64,000 nucleotides of DNA. Origin: Cocos nucifera. Lineage: Eukaryota > Streptophyta > Magnoliopsida > Arecales > Arecaceae. Of this stretch, positions 35,701 through 46,740 are shown in pieces (position 1 is the first letter of the stretch; each line of letters starts with the position of its first letter). The stretch spans positions 1,972,653 through 2,036,652 of the forward strand of contig QRFJ01000046.1 of the NCBI GenBank assembly GCA_006176705.1, in the 5' to 3' direction. The notes under the pieces were generated by a model, which worked only from the letters and a program-made list of their open reading frames with translations, was not told the DNA's origin and searched no databases. The position numbers were made by a program, and so were the translations under genes.

Positions 35701-35821
35701 TGAGGGGAGCGCATATGAGTCAGTTGACAGCCTCGTCAGCTGTGAAGTGGATCAGGATGGGCTGAACACTATGGATCTTTGGAATTTTGATGACCTGCCC
35801 GCAGAGAGCAGCATTTACTGA
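32799..35821 (+). CDS. Group VII ethylene response factor (AP2/ERF, RAP2.2/RAP2.12-like)
   Basis: This is a nuclear transcription factor of the oxygen-sensing ERF-VII group. Exons 32799-33054 and 34950-35821 join in phase through a 1895-bp GT-AG intron, giving 375 residues. The protein opens MCGGAIICDFIPLP, the Met-Cys N-degron that plant cysteine oxidases act on, followed by the family block RRLTADNLWPGLKK. An acidic stretch (about 46-70) precedes the intron. A basic KRKRK (105-109) comes before the AP2 domain (about 112-170: YRGIRQRPWGKWAAEIRDP, WLGTFDTAEEAARAYD, RIRGKKAKVNFP). The C-terminus carries LWNFDDLP, matching the ERF-VII activation motif. Length and single early intron fit the family. 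By family knowledge the protein is stable in low oxygen and induces hypoxia genes. Start choice is certain because the degron needs it. Confidence 0.97.
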
Positions 35822-37640
35822 GGGATATTGGTTTTCCGTAAATGAAGATGATGTAAGCATTCCCATGGTCATGTTGAGTTTCTTAAGACCTGCTAGTTTC
35901 TCATGTTGAACTTCATGAGAAAGCACATTTTCTTTCATATTATTTTACTTTTTTTTTTTTTCCCTCTAGGAATTGATGTCATTCCAAGGATATGGAGGAC
36001 CAGAAATGTTGGTCGGCTGCAATCAATTGAATTGAGTTGTGGTTAACAAAAGAACCCTTAGGTACGATAATCTGAGTTTTAAAACTGTTGCCTTGTGAAG
36101 TCTCTCTGCTTTTGAGTGCTTGGATTTGGATGTTTTGTTTGATGACATTATGGATATCTCTGAGGACTGATTGAATGCTTCTTTTGTTGTATATGTGCCT
36201 CTTGATGCCAAAATGGTAGATTGTGCACTTGGTGGGGCCTGTGCATTTGTCCCATGCTTGATTCCCCTCGATAGTTTTCTCATAGGTTGTGCTGATTGTT
36301 GAGTCATAAAAGATGGCAGAGGGAAGGCTGCATCAGAGCTGCTGTTTTATTGGGTATGGTGGATGATGGAAATTTGAATGACAATTTCAAGATACGAGGA
36401 AATGCTAATGAAAGGTGGTTCCTCCAGTAGCTCTGGATCTGGTTGGTGTCCATTCAGAACTAGTGATCTGGGAAAATTTTGTATTTGTTGAACGGCAATG
36501 AATCGACGACATATATTGTTGGTGTTGTGAATGGCTGGAGGAAATCCCAAATGGTTCCTAAGACTTGCAAGCTAGGCCAGTTATATGGGGAGTGAAGGAG
36601 AAGAGGAGGAAACAAAGTCCAAGATCCCACTTCTTCGGCTTGTGATGTTGAGATCATGTCTTATGGATCCAGAGGACATGGAACTCATCTTGGGGAGAAG
36701 AAAGACTGCTGCTTTTGGTGGGTGTTTCATACCATTCTTTCACCTGAGACACCGTTTAAGCTCCAAGTCGTGTTTTTGTCCTTCGCAAAAACACTATTTC
36801 CACCTGAGACGACACTGTTTCGTACCATTCTTTCAAAATTTTATTTTCATTTATGCATGGTTGTCGATGCGATGAAATATATGTGAGATAAAAACTACAA
36901 ACTATTTTCGATGATTGCGAGAGTTGAGAAGGATCAAAATGAGAAAATTAATCACAACCAGAGATCTACTGAACGAACTGTCATGGAGAAGTCCTAGTTT
37001 ACTCATCTTGTAATGCTACCCAAAATGATGAGGCATGCTACTCTGGTGATCATGACTACTTTGATTTGTATACGATTTGCTCATTTTGTTTTTAATCTAC
37101 TGAATTGATTGTGGAATAGAATAATACGTTTCCTGAGAGAGAGAGAGAGAGAAGGAGGGAGGGAGGGACATGGACCCCTTGCAGTATAACTAATGGGATC
37201 CAGATATTAATCAAGAATCAATTTCAAAATCTTTAATTGCTAGGAGGTATGCCAAGGGCATAAAACCCCAATTTATCAATTAGACTAATATGTTGAAGAA
37301 TATTCATGGGTGATTCTAACTTGCAACTGCTTCCGGATGAATGTTTCTGTTTTGGTAAATCCCGGATGGATGTTTTCAACCATGAGACTCTTTTCACCTT
37401 GGAAATCAAAGGTGGAAAGATTATTTAACCTTAGAAAGGTCTCAACCCAAGAAATTTTCATCGAATGGAAGTCACTTGGTGCATTTTGTCAAGTCAAAAC
37501 AAACAAAAAAGAAAGTTCCTAGATATCTGTTATCGACTACCGTAGGGGATATAGTTTTTTTCTAATTAAAAAGAGAAAAAATATCATGGTGTACGACGTG
37601 GGGTAGGTAGCAGGCTTTCTAATTAATAATTGCTAGATTC
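35822..37640. other. ERF 3' UTR and downstream intergenic DNA
   Basis: The stretch after TGA has a poly-T run at 35949-35960. Frames at 36585-36886 match nothing known. A (GA)n microsatellite lies at about 37135-37152. The true 3' end of the ERF transcript cannot be fixed. Confidence 0.45.
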
Positions 37641-37645
37641 GACAT

Positions 37646-37840
37646 TTTTTTTTTTTTTTTTTTTTTTTGGGTGAGAAGCTGTATCCATCATTCACTGAAA
37701 TAAGTGCTGGACAAAATATAGGACTAAAAAACAGAGCCTAGGATCACAAAAGCAGGCCCAGTTCTGGAACGCGGACAAGGATTGCAAGGTTTTACAGATA
37801 AGCAAAAGTACATGGTAGTAAGTAAAGACAGACAACATTT
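37646..37840 (-). mobile_element. Possible truncated retroposon tail (minus strand)
   Basis: Read on the minus strand, a 190-bp non-coding stretch (GTCCAGCACTTATTTCAGTG, then GATACAGCTTCTCACCC) ends in a run of about 24 A. A poly(A) end after sequence of this style is what a 5'-truncated LINE or SINE copy leaves. No coding part and no target duplication were found. Confidence 0.35.
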
Positions 37841-38113
37841 TCGAGCATATTGATTCGATTTGGATTCTTCTTTTGAACGATGTCTTTTTTTTTCTTTTTT
37901 TTTTCTTAAATTATCGTACAAGAGTCATATTATGCAGATACTATAAAATATTATATAGAACGATGTTCATAGTTTATCATATTTTTTTTAATATTAATCT
38001 TAAAAAATAAATCTAAGAGCTAAAAAAAAAAATTTATTAACAAAGTTATTAGTCTGACATTTTTTTTTATTTTGAGAATATATTTTTTAATGGTACCATA
38101 TGGTACATACTAA

Positions 38114-39497
38114 GATCCTATTTGGTTAAGATTTTGGAGTATTAGAAAGTACTTTGTGGCCGTGGCCCTCCAAAATCACTTTTGGATGATATCATGATAT
38201 TTGATAAAAAATTACAAAATTATTTTGGCTTTACCAAAAAATTGAAAAGATCTACTCGAAAAAAATTTTATTTTGAAGTTTTCTCCAAAAATACTTTTTA
38301 GCTAATATCGAAAAACTATTTTGATTTAAATTTTTTTAAATGATCAAAATGCCCACTAATAAATTTCATAATTATATCTTATATCATATCATATTATATC
38401 ATTATACTATAAATATAATATAACATAATATAATAATAAATTAATATTAGATATATTATAAATATATAACATAATCTATTATGATATTATTATATTATAA
38501 AAATATAATTTAATATAAGAATAACTAATAATATAATAATATTATTATATTATAATAATATAATATAATATGTTAAATTATAATTTATTATTAGATTTGA
38601 TTATAATCCATTATATTATATAACATATATATACTACATAATTATAATACTATATTACTATTTATAATTTATTATATTATATTATATTATTATGATATAA
38701 TAATATCTAATAGATTATATTATTTTATAACTTTAATATTATTATTTATAATATTATTTATTATTATTATTATTGTATATGTAATATAATTATAATATAA
38801 TATTATAATATTATATTATATTATAATATATAAATATATAATATAGTCTATTATAGTATTATTATATTATAAAATATAATTTGATATAATAATAATTAAT
38901 ATATAATATTATTATTATATATAATAATTATATTATATTATATTATATTATTATCCATTATATTATATAACATATATTACATCATAATTATAATATATAT
39001 TATATTATATTACAATATTGTAGTACATTATATGATAATAATATTATATAATAAATAATATTTTAAAATATACTAATATTTAAGTTATGAATGTAATATA
39101 ATCTGTTATAATATTATTATATTATAATAATATAATATATTATATTATATTATATTATAATATATTATTAGATTATATTATAACCAATATATTATATTAC
39201 ATTATAAATTATATTATAATTATAATAGTATTATATTATATTACGATATTATGCTACATTATATGATAATAATATTATATTATTTTTTATTATATAATAT
39301 TTATTATTATTATTTTATCATATCAAAAGTATTTTTTATTTTAGTTATCAAATATATATTAAAATTTTAAAATATTTTATAAATATGGTTACCAAATAAT
39401 AAATATTTTTTTATAAAAACTCTTCTTCCAAAAGCTCTACTTCTCAAAAGCTTTACTTCCCAAAGCTCTACTGTCAACAGTAATCTCAAATATGACC
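38114..39497. mobile_element. Tourist-like DNA element with TAA duplication and AT-rich core
   Basis: The left end GATCCTATTTGGTTAAGATT and the inverse complement of the right end GGTCATATTTGAGATTACTG are similar. Each is bordered by TAA (38111-38113 and 39498-39500), the TWA target duplication of PIF/Harbinger-Tourist elements. Near the right end are mirrored AAAGCTCTACTTC and AAAGCTTTACTTCC pieces. The core, about 38380-39310, is almost only A and T in ATTATATTATAATATTA-type runs, so the element seems inflated by AT repeat growth. It encodes nothing. Confidence 0.6.
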
Positions 39498-39539
39498 TAA
39501 ATAAATTAATCTTTAAATAAGTTAATACATACCTAAAAA

Positions 39540-40335
39540 TAAATCAATATATAGTTTTCAGAATATGAAGTTCAAAGATATATAGTATATAATCAGATGA
39601 TATATACTGTGAGCTTTTTTGATATACACATAGTAATGATCTAATATATATTTATAGATAAATTGATATATAATTTACCAACATAGTATTCACGAGTACA
39701 TAATATATAGTCAGTCACTTGATATATATCTAATAAAATATTTATCCGATATCCTAATACATATCTTTAGGTAAAGCAATATACAATTTTCAGAATATAG
39801 CACTCATTAGTAGAGAGTACCTGACCAAATGATACATACTAGATAACTTACTAATATATATCGTAAACTTTTTTAATACACACCTATCAACGATTCAATA
39901 TATACCTATAGATAAATTAATATATAATTTATCGAACTTAGTATAAATTAATACATAGTTTACCAAACTTAGTATTCATCAGTACATAGTATATAATTGA
40001 TCAATACACATCTAGTAAAATATTCATCCGACATTCTAATATATATATCTAGATAAAATAATATAATCAGAACATAGCACTCATCAGTACACAGCACATA
40101 ACCAAATGATACATACTAAATGGCTTACTGATATATATTGTAAGCTTTTTTAATATATGCCCAACAATGATCTAATATACATCTACAGATAAATTGATGT
40201 ATAGTTTATTAAACTTAATATTTACCAAGATACAGTATATGGTCAATTGATATATACATAGTAAAATATTTATTTGACATCTCAATACATACATCTAGAT
40301 AAAACAATACATAATTTTTATGAACTTTTAGATGC
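39540..40335. repeat. Diverged tandem repeat, period about 230-280 bp (about 3 units)
   Basis: A recurring order of phrases marks the units: AGAATATAGCACTCATTAGTA (39794) and AGAACATAGCACTCATCAGTA (about 40071), followed each time by CCAAATGATACATACTA, ACTTACTAATATATA/GCTTACTGATATATA, then GATAAATTAATATATAATTT and TAGTAAAATATTTATCCGACAT-like pieces. A first, more diverged copy starts about 39558. Non-coding and AT-rich. Confidence 0.75.
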
Positions 40336-40858
40336 AAAGATCTTAGAAAAGAAGAGAAATTTGGAAAAGAAGAAAGGGGCTCACGGAAGATCTCATGGAT
40401 AGAAAAGATGGCGCATGGGGTTTGGAAGAGAAGAAAAACTCGAGAGGAAAACCTTATGGATGGAAGAAATTATTTAATGAGAAAGATAATGGATGGAGAA
40501 GCTTAATGAAAATAAAAGAAGAAGATACAGATGGTCACGAAAAATCCCTATTAGCCATATATTTTGTTTCCTTTTTTTTATTATTTTAGTTATGAAATTA
40601 ATAAATTTCATTAGTAAAAAAATTTGATTTCTATTTAACTTCTAGATTTTTTATTTAAGATATGAAAAAAAAAAAGTGGCATCAAGCTCATCCCGTATAA
40701 ACTTTGTTCCTCTCAGTTACCATCCTAAACCCTGATCCCATGAATTGTCTCCCATGTGTGGCCTTTGAAATATCGCCACATGATTTGCTCTATTTAACAA
40801 ACTTGTACCTTTTAAGTTGAGCGCCTTTGTCGTGACAGGCAGTGACTTCGGTCCTTCA

Positions 40859-41223
40859 TGATAAAAAATAAGAAAAAAATTTTATATATAAAATTTTGAA
40901 TAATAAAAATATTTTTTATTTTAAAAAAAATATAACTATTATGTAATAATATAATATATAATGAAAAGATCAGAGAGACACAATGAGAGAATGAGAGAAA
41001 GAGAGAGAGAAAGAAAAAATTCTTTTACAAGATAATCATACATTCTCATTCTATTTTTAAACCCTTTTATAAGTTTTTCAACCTAAATTATAAAGAAAAC
41101 AATACCTCTCATTCGTTTACAAAAGAAAATAATATATCTCATTCATTTATAAAAAAAAATAATATTTTTCATTCCATAATTCTTAGGGAGTCATCCATAT
41201 GGACTTCAATTGCCATTATAACA
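40859..41223 (-). repeat. 3' LTR of the copia element (~365 bp)
   Basis: On the minus strand it starts TGTTATAATGGCAATTGAAG immediately after the purine-rich CATCCAAGGGAGAG and ends TTTTTTATCA. It contains a TATAAAAGGG-like box (near 41066) and a GAGA/CTCT-rich stretch. No partner LTR was found in the window, so the far end is inferred from TG...CA only. Confidence 0.7.
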
Positions 41224-41238
41224 CTCTCCCTTGGATGA
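41224..41238 (-). other. Polypurine tract of the copia element
   Basis: On the minus strand CATCCAAGGGAGAG precedes the LTR start TGTTATAATG directly, the expected place for plus-strand priming. Confidence 0.6.
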
Positions 41239-41582
41239 CCCCTTCACGATGAACGTACCTCATTAAATCTTGCTGAGAAAAATTCTGTGAGAAAAAAAAC
41301 TTAGCCAAGAAAAAGAAGTACAATATTCTTTTGAATTGATTAGGACATACTGCCTCATTAAAATCTTACTTGAAAAATTCAGTGGGACAAAACCAAGGTG
41401 AAGAAAAAAGAGTACAGTACTCCCCCTAAAGATTGATTCCATAATCAACTTAGGTCTTTGAGCCGACGCATCCCAATTTTATAAATTAATTTCTTAAATA
41501 TCATAGTTGGGAGCGTCTTGATGAATAAGTCAACTAAATTTTCATAAGAGTGAATTTGTTGTACATTAATCTCACCCTTTTT

Positions 41583-42840
41583 CTAAAGCTCATAAGTATA
41601 CAAGAACTTTAGTAAAATATGTTTAATTCTATCTCCTTTAATAAATCCTTCTTTGACTTGTACAATACATACAACATTATCTTCATATATTATCGATGGG
41701 GTATTTCTTATACAAGATAATCTACATGATTCTCGAATATATTGAATCATGGTTATCAACCAAATACATTCACGACTCATCTCACGGAGCGCAAGAATCT
41801 CTGAATGGTTGGATGAAGTTGCAATCATTATTTATCTTACAGATTTTCATGAGATGACACAATCACCATGAGTAAAAATATATCCAATCTATGACTTACC
41901 ATTATGAGGATCTAATAAATAACCAGCATCAGCATATCCTAATAATTGATGCTCAGAATTATATAGGTAAAGTAAACCCATGTCAACAGTACCCTGTAGA
42001 TAGCACATGATATGCTTAATGCTATTCCAATGTCTTCGAGTAGGACTGAATTAAATCTTGCTAATAAATTTATTACAAAGATAATATCAGGTCGAGTATA
42101 ATTAGCAAGATTCATAACTGCCCTGATTGCACTTAGATATGGTACTTCAGGACCAAGAAGTTCTTCTTCCTCTTTTTTGGGTCGAAAATAATCATTTTTC
42201 AAATCAAGCAATCTCACAACCATAGAAAAACTAAGTGGATGAGCTTTATCCATGTAAAAATGCTTTAGAACCTTTTTAGTATATGCTGATTGATGGATGA
42301 AAATTTTACTTAACACATATTCTATTTGAAGACCAAGATAATATTTTGTCTTACCCAAGTCTTTTATTTCAAATTCTTCTTTCAAATAAGTTGCAGCCTT
42401 TTAAACTTCTTAAGGAATTTCGATGATATTCAAATCATCTACATATACCGTAATGATAGCAAACTCAGTATTAAATTTTTTTAATAAAAATACATGGGCA
42501 TATTAAATTATTAGAGTATCCCATTTTTAATAAATATTTACTGAGTCTATTATATCACATTCTACCGGATTGTTTCAATCCATACAAGGATCGTTGTAAT
42601 TTGATTGAGTACATATTGCAAGAATTTAAATCTTTTACTTCAGATATTTTAAATCCTTCAAAAATTTTCATATATACATTGTAATCTAACGATCCATATA
42701 AATATACTATGACTACATCCATAAGGCGCATATCAAGCCTTTTTTTAGCTGCTAAACTTATCAAAAATCTAAAAGTTATGGCATCCATCATAGGAGCATA
42801 TGTCTCATCAAATTCAATTCCAGATCTTTGCAAAAAATCT
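41583..42840 (-). pseudogene. Copia reverse transcriptase and RNase H remnants
   Basis: The RT appears in pieces. At 42833-42555: GIEFDETYAPMMDAITFRFL, AAKKRLDMRLMDVVIVYLYG and KLQRSLYGLKQSGRM. At 42385-41939: FEIKDLGKTKYYLGLQI, SAYTKKVLKHFYMD and TRPDIIFVINLLARF. RNase H at 41828-41583 shows ATSSNHSEILALREMSRECI and YEDNVVCIVQVKEGFIKGDR. The segment between RT blocks, where the YVDD motif should be (about 42385-42480), is disrupted. In-frame stops and frameshifts throughout. Confidence 0.88.
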
Positions 42841-43159
42841 TGTGCAACTAATCATGCTTTGCATCTTACGATTTTGTTTAATTCATTTCGCTTTCTTGTG
42901 AACACCCATTTATAGCCAATTGGTTTAATGTCCTTTGGAGTTTGAACTATAGGTCCAAATATTTTACGTTTATGGAGAGAATTTAATTCTACTTGAATTA
43001 TTTTTTTTATTTTTTTTAATCATCCTATTGTTGGCATTCATTAATGCTTTTGGGCTTGTGATCACCACAAGGAATACTAGATGCTATTGCATAAGCAAAT
43101 ACATTATCAACAATAATTTCTTTTCGATTCCATATTTCATCTTTTGATGTATAGCTAAT

Positions 43160-44427
43160 TAAAATTTCATTATTTTCTTACACTTGGACTACTTCAGGAG
43201 CCTCAACTAAATTTTTTTTATTTCTAACAATTTGGTCATTTACAAAGTATAGCAAATAATTTCTTTTTCTTGGAACTTTATCTTTTGCACTAAGTGGTCT
43301 TCCATGCTTCAAGCGTAGCGTAGGTTGTTCTGCAGCTGTATGGATCGATTGTCCTACTAAAATTTCTATCCAAGCTGGAGTATTTTCAACTAGAATATAA
43401 GATTTGCATATCCTTCTTGTATCTATAAATGCATCAGATAAATTATTTGCTATACTTTGTAAATGAAGAATTCTTTGAACTTTCAGTTCACACTGATTCA
43501 TTCTTGAATCAAGAAATGATAAGTTTGGTACATTCCATGATAACTTACGTTATGCTTCTGATACCTTTTTATCTCTCCCTAATGATGGGAATACTGTTTC
43601 ATTAAATGACAATCTGTAAATCGAGCAGTAAATACATCACCTATCAAAGGTTCAAGATATCTAATGATAGATGGACCATTAAAACCAACATAAACTCCAA
43701 GTTTACGTTGAGGTCCCATCTTAGAATTTTTGGATGGAGCAATTGGAACGTATACAGCACAACCAAAAATTCTTAAATATGAGATATTTGGTTGTTGACC
43801 AACTATAAATTATAGTGAAAAATATGTGTGATAAGCAGTTGATTTTATTCGAATCAATGATGCAGTATGTAAAATAGCATGCCCTCAAACAGATAGAGGC
43901 AACTTAGTTTTCATCAATAATGGTCGAGCAATAAGCTGCAATCTTTTAATAAATGACTCTGCTAGGCCATTTTGAGTATGCACATGAGCAACAGGATGCT
44001 CAACATTGATTCTAATTGACATACAAAAATCATCAAAGATTTTTGAAGTAAACCCAGCTGCATTATCTAATCGAATAGATTTTATAGGAAAATCAAAAAA
44101 TTATGCTCATAATCGTATTATCAAAGCAAGCAATTTAGCAAATATGTTGTTCCGAGTAGACAACAAAGAAATATGGGACCATCTTATGGAAACATCAATT
44201 AGGACCATAAAGTATCTAAATGATTCACAAGAAGGATGAATTGGACCACATATGTTTTCTTGAATTCTTTGTAAGAATGTAGAAGATTCAATTGCTAACT
44301 TTGTGAATGAAGGTTTATGTATTAATTTTTCAAGTGAATATGCAGAATAATGGTAATCACTAGTTAGAAAAATCTTTTGATTCTTTAATGGATGTCCATT
44401 TGAGTTTTCAATAATTTTGTGCATCAT
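43160..44427 (-). pseudogene. Copia integrase core and C-terminal region, decayed
   Basis: Minus-strand reading from 44427 gives the integrase core: ENICGPIHPSCESFRYFMVL (with D in VLIDVS), then IRLDNAAGFTSK (second Asp, about 44050) and AHVHTQNGLAESFIKRLQ (Glu, about 43940). It is followed by GCAVYVPIAPSKNSKMGPQR and FNGPSIIRYLEPLIGDVF. The linker to the RT (43501-43178) follows. The catalytic triad is visible, but stops occur between blocks. Confidence 0.85.
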
Positions 44428-44512
44428 TGTTGATCTAGGATGACCAAGTCGTTCATGCTAGAGAATAAATATTTCTTTGTTAGTGAACTTCTGATTAAAT
44501 ATGATATTTGTC

Positions 44513-44815
44513 TCAATTGTACGAATCATTGTATAGTATAATCCAGATGAAAGAATAAAATTTATTTTTTAACTCAAGTTTTCTATTTGAATCATAAAAA
44601 ATGATGCACAAAAATTCTTTACCATGCTCACTTTTTGTCTCAATATGATACTCATTCTGACGGATATCCTTAAAGCTTAGTAAATTTCTTCTAGACTGTG
44701 CTGAATGAAGGGCTTCCCTGATTTCTAATTTTATACCATCTGATAGTATTATGATTGCTCTTTCGGAGCCTTCAATTATATTAGAAGTACCAGATGCTTT
44801 GACGTACAATAGGTA
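44513..44815 (-). pseudogene. Copia protease/pre-integrase segment remnant
   Basis: The frame shows SERAIIILSDGIKLEIREAL followed by SAQSRRNLLSFKDIRQNEYH, the pattern of the region between copia protease and integrase (protease C-terminus, then the GAG-pre-integrase part). The protease catalytic half is not evident. Confidence 0.7.
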
Positions 44816-44879
44816 CGTGACCAGTGACCTTTTATTCTACATCTATAGCAAACATTCTCTCCAGACTGTATCTTTTTCT

Positions 44880-45645
44880 CTTGATCAGAGCTTGTACTGA
44901 TTTTTAGATTCTGTCACTTCAAGTGGCTTGCCCAGTATTCTTGAAACCACCATGACCACGGCCACGACCACATCCACGCCCATGACCCCGACCACGACCT
45001 CGTTCATACCCATGCTCATTATTTTGGGACGACACAGCATTCATTTCAGGGAATGGTGTAGAGCCGGTCGAACGAGACTCATGATTCTTTAATAATAATT
45101 CATTATTCTGCTCAGCTATCAAAAGGCATGAAATTAGTTCAAAATATCTTTTAAATCTGCGTTCTCGATACTACTGTTGTAGGAGCACATTTAAGGCATG
45201 AAAAATATAGAATGCCTTTCCTAATATATCCTTATCTGTTACATTCTCTCCACATAGTTTTAACTATGATCTGATCCAGAATAAAGCAGAATTATATTTA
45301 GACATGATTTTAAAATCTTACAATCTCATGTGCATCCAATCATATCATGCTTTTGGAAGAATGATCGTCTTCTGGTGGTCGTATATTTCCTTTAGATTAT
45401 TCCATAATATTAGTGGATTTTTCACATTAAGGTATTCAACCTTTAAACCTTCATCAATATGATGTTGAAGAAAAATTAAAGATTTTGGGCGATCCTACAG
45501 GGTTGCAGTATTTTCTTCTTGAATTATGGTTCCAAGATTCATAGCATTAAGATGCATTTCAGCATCCAGAATCCAAGATAGATAATTTTTGCCCATAATA
45601 TCAAGAGCAGTAAATTACAGATTTACCAAATTTGATATATTTAAA
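44880..45645 (-). pseudogene. Copia gag remnant with Gly/Arg-rich tail
   Basis: From about 45640 downward, shifting frames give ALDIMGKNYLSWILDAEMHL and KNPLILWNNLKEIYD, the UBN2/gag pattern of plant copia elements. The later frame (45122-44919) reads ERGRGRGHGRGCGRGRGHGG, a Gly/Arg/His-rich stretch. It is followed by residual knuckle-like cysteines near 44850 (ENVCYRCRIKGHW-like). Confidence 0.75.
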
Positions 45646-45674
45646 CTAAAAATTATAAAGTAAATAAATATTAT

Positions 45675-46740
45675 TGATGCAGAATCTGATCATCGCCGAA
45701 ATCAGCTGGAGTGGAGGTGGACGAGGTCGCCATCGGAACCTGCAAAATAAAATTTCATCCAGAGCCGGTGGGGGTGGCTCCTACAGGATCCTCCGACGAT
45801 CAAGTCAGCTCAGGCCAACAGAAATGGAGTGCTCGGAAATGAGTTTCACAAAGCTTAGAGAAGAAGAGAAGAGCTTAGAGATCAGAGGTTAGAGTTAGCG
45901 TATCTGGAGGGTCCTTTTTATAGCAAAGCTTGATGGTGACAGCTATAGCCGCATGCTGGTGGGCCGCTCGAGGTCCGACAGAGTCAGTCTCAGGAGAAGA
46001 TGCCGTTTGTAGCGGATTGATGGTGACAGCCAACGCCGCCTGATAGCGGATCGCTGTCGCTTGCGGCGGACTGATGGTGATGGCTGTAGCTGTCTTGATA
46101 CTGAGCCGCTCGAGATCGAATGAAGGGTTGAAGGGCTTTAACGTGTACCCATTTTGGAAGAGTTCGGACTCCTGAAAAGAAAGCTCGGAAGGAGTTCGGC
46201 TCCCATAGGCATCTGGCTGGAGGTGAACGGCTAAGATCCGATTGCTGGAGAGTTTGGTAGGAGCTCGGTCGACCAAAGGGGATGTCTGGGAGGAGTCCGG
46301 CTCCTAAAGAAGTCCGACCGAAAGATGTCTGGGATGAGTCCAGCTCCCAAAGAAGTCTGACTGAAGAGGAAGCTTGGAGGGAGTTCGGCTCTCATAGGCA
46401 TCTGGCTGGAGGAGTGCGGCTAAGACTCGGCCACTGGAAGTTCGGAAGGAGCTCGATCGCTGAGGAGTCCGATTGGAGGACGACCGTCGAGGAGTTCGCT
46501 GAGAAGTTCAGCCGAGGGACGATTGCTAAGGAGTTCAGCCGCTGAGAGTCCGAAGGAGCTCGGTCGGTTGAAGGGACGGCCGCTGAGAAGTTTAGCTGAT
46601 GGACGACCGCTGAGGAGTTTGGCCGCTGGGAGTCCGAAGGAGCTCGACCGCTGAGAAGTTCGGTCGGCTGAAGGGGTTCACTAAGTCAACCCTGAGCAGT
46701 TCGATCACAAACCACGACCACCAAGCTCTTTAGACAAACA
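45675..46740 (-). repeat. Diverged LTR related to the Tat family (minus strand)
   Basis: The minus strand matches the last 300 bp of the LTR at 14077-15554 in order: GTCACCATCAAGCTTTGCTA, TATAAAAAGGACCC (box at 45914-45922), AAGCTCTTCTC, CATTTCCGAGCACTCCATTT, CTGTTGGCC, CGTCGGAGGATCCTG, then a CA end at 45675 (GCATCA). The distal half carries rearranged AACTCC and TCCGAAC-type motifs. The upstream boundary near 46740 (TGTTTGTC) is a guess and lacks TGTTGGGGATAAATC. No duplication of target sequence is visible. Confidence 0.75.

Larger units (their letters stand above)
40859..45660 (-). mobile_element. Decayed Ty1/copia retrotransposon (minus strand, 5' end lost)
   Basis: On the minus strand the order is gag, pre-integrase, integrase, RT, RNase H, PPT, 3' LTR. 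Integrase before RT identifies copia. The gag frame starts near 45640 with no PBS or 5' LTR behind it; instead a minus-strand gypsy-type LTR begins at about 45675. Many stops and frameshifts are present, so it is dead and old. Confidence 0.88.
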
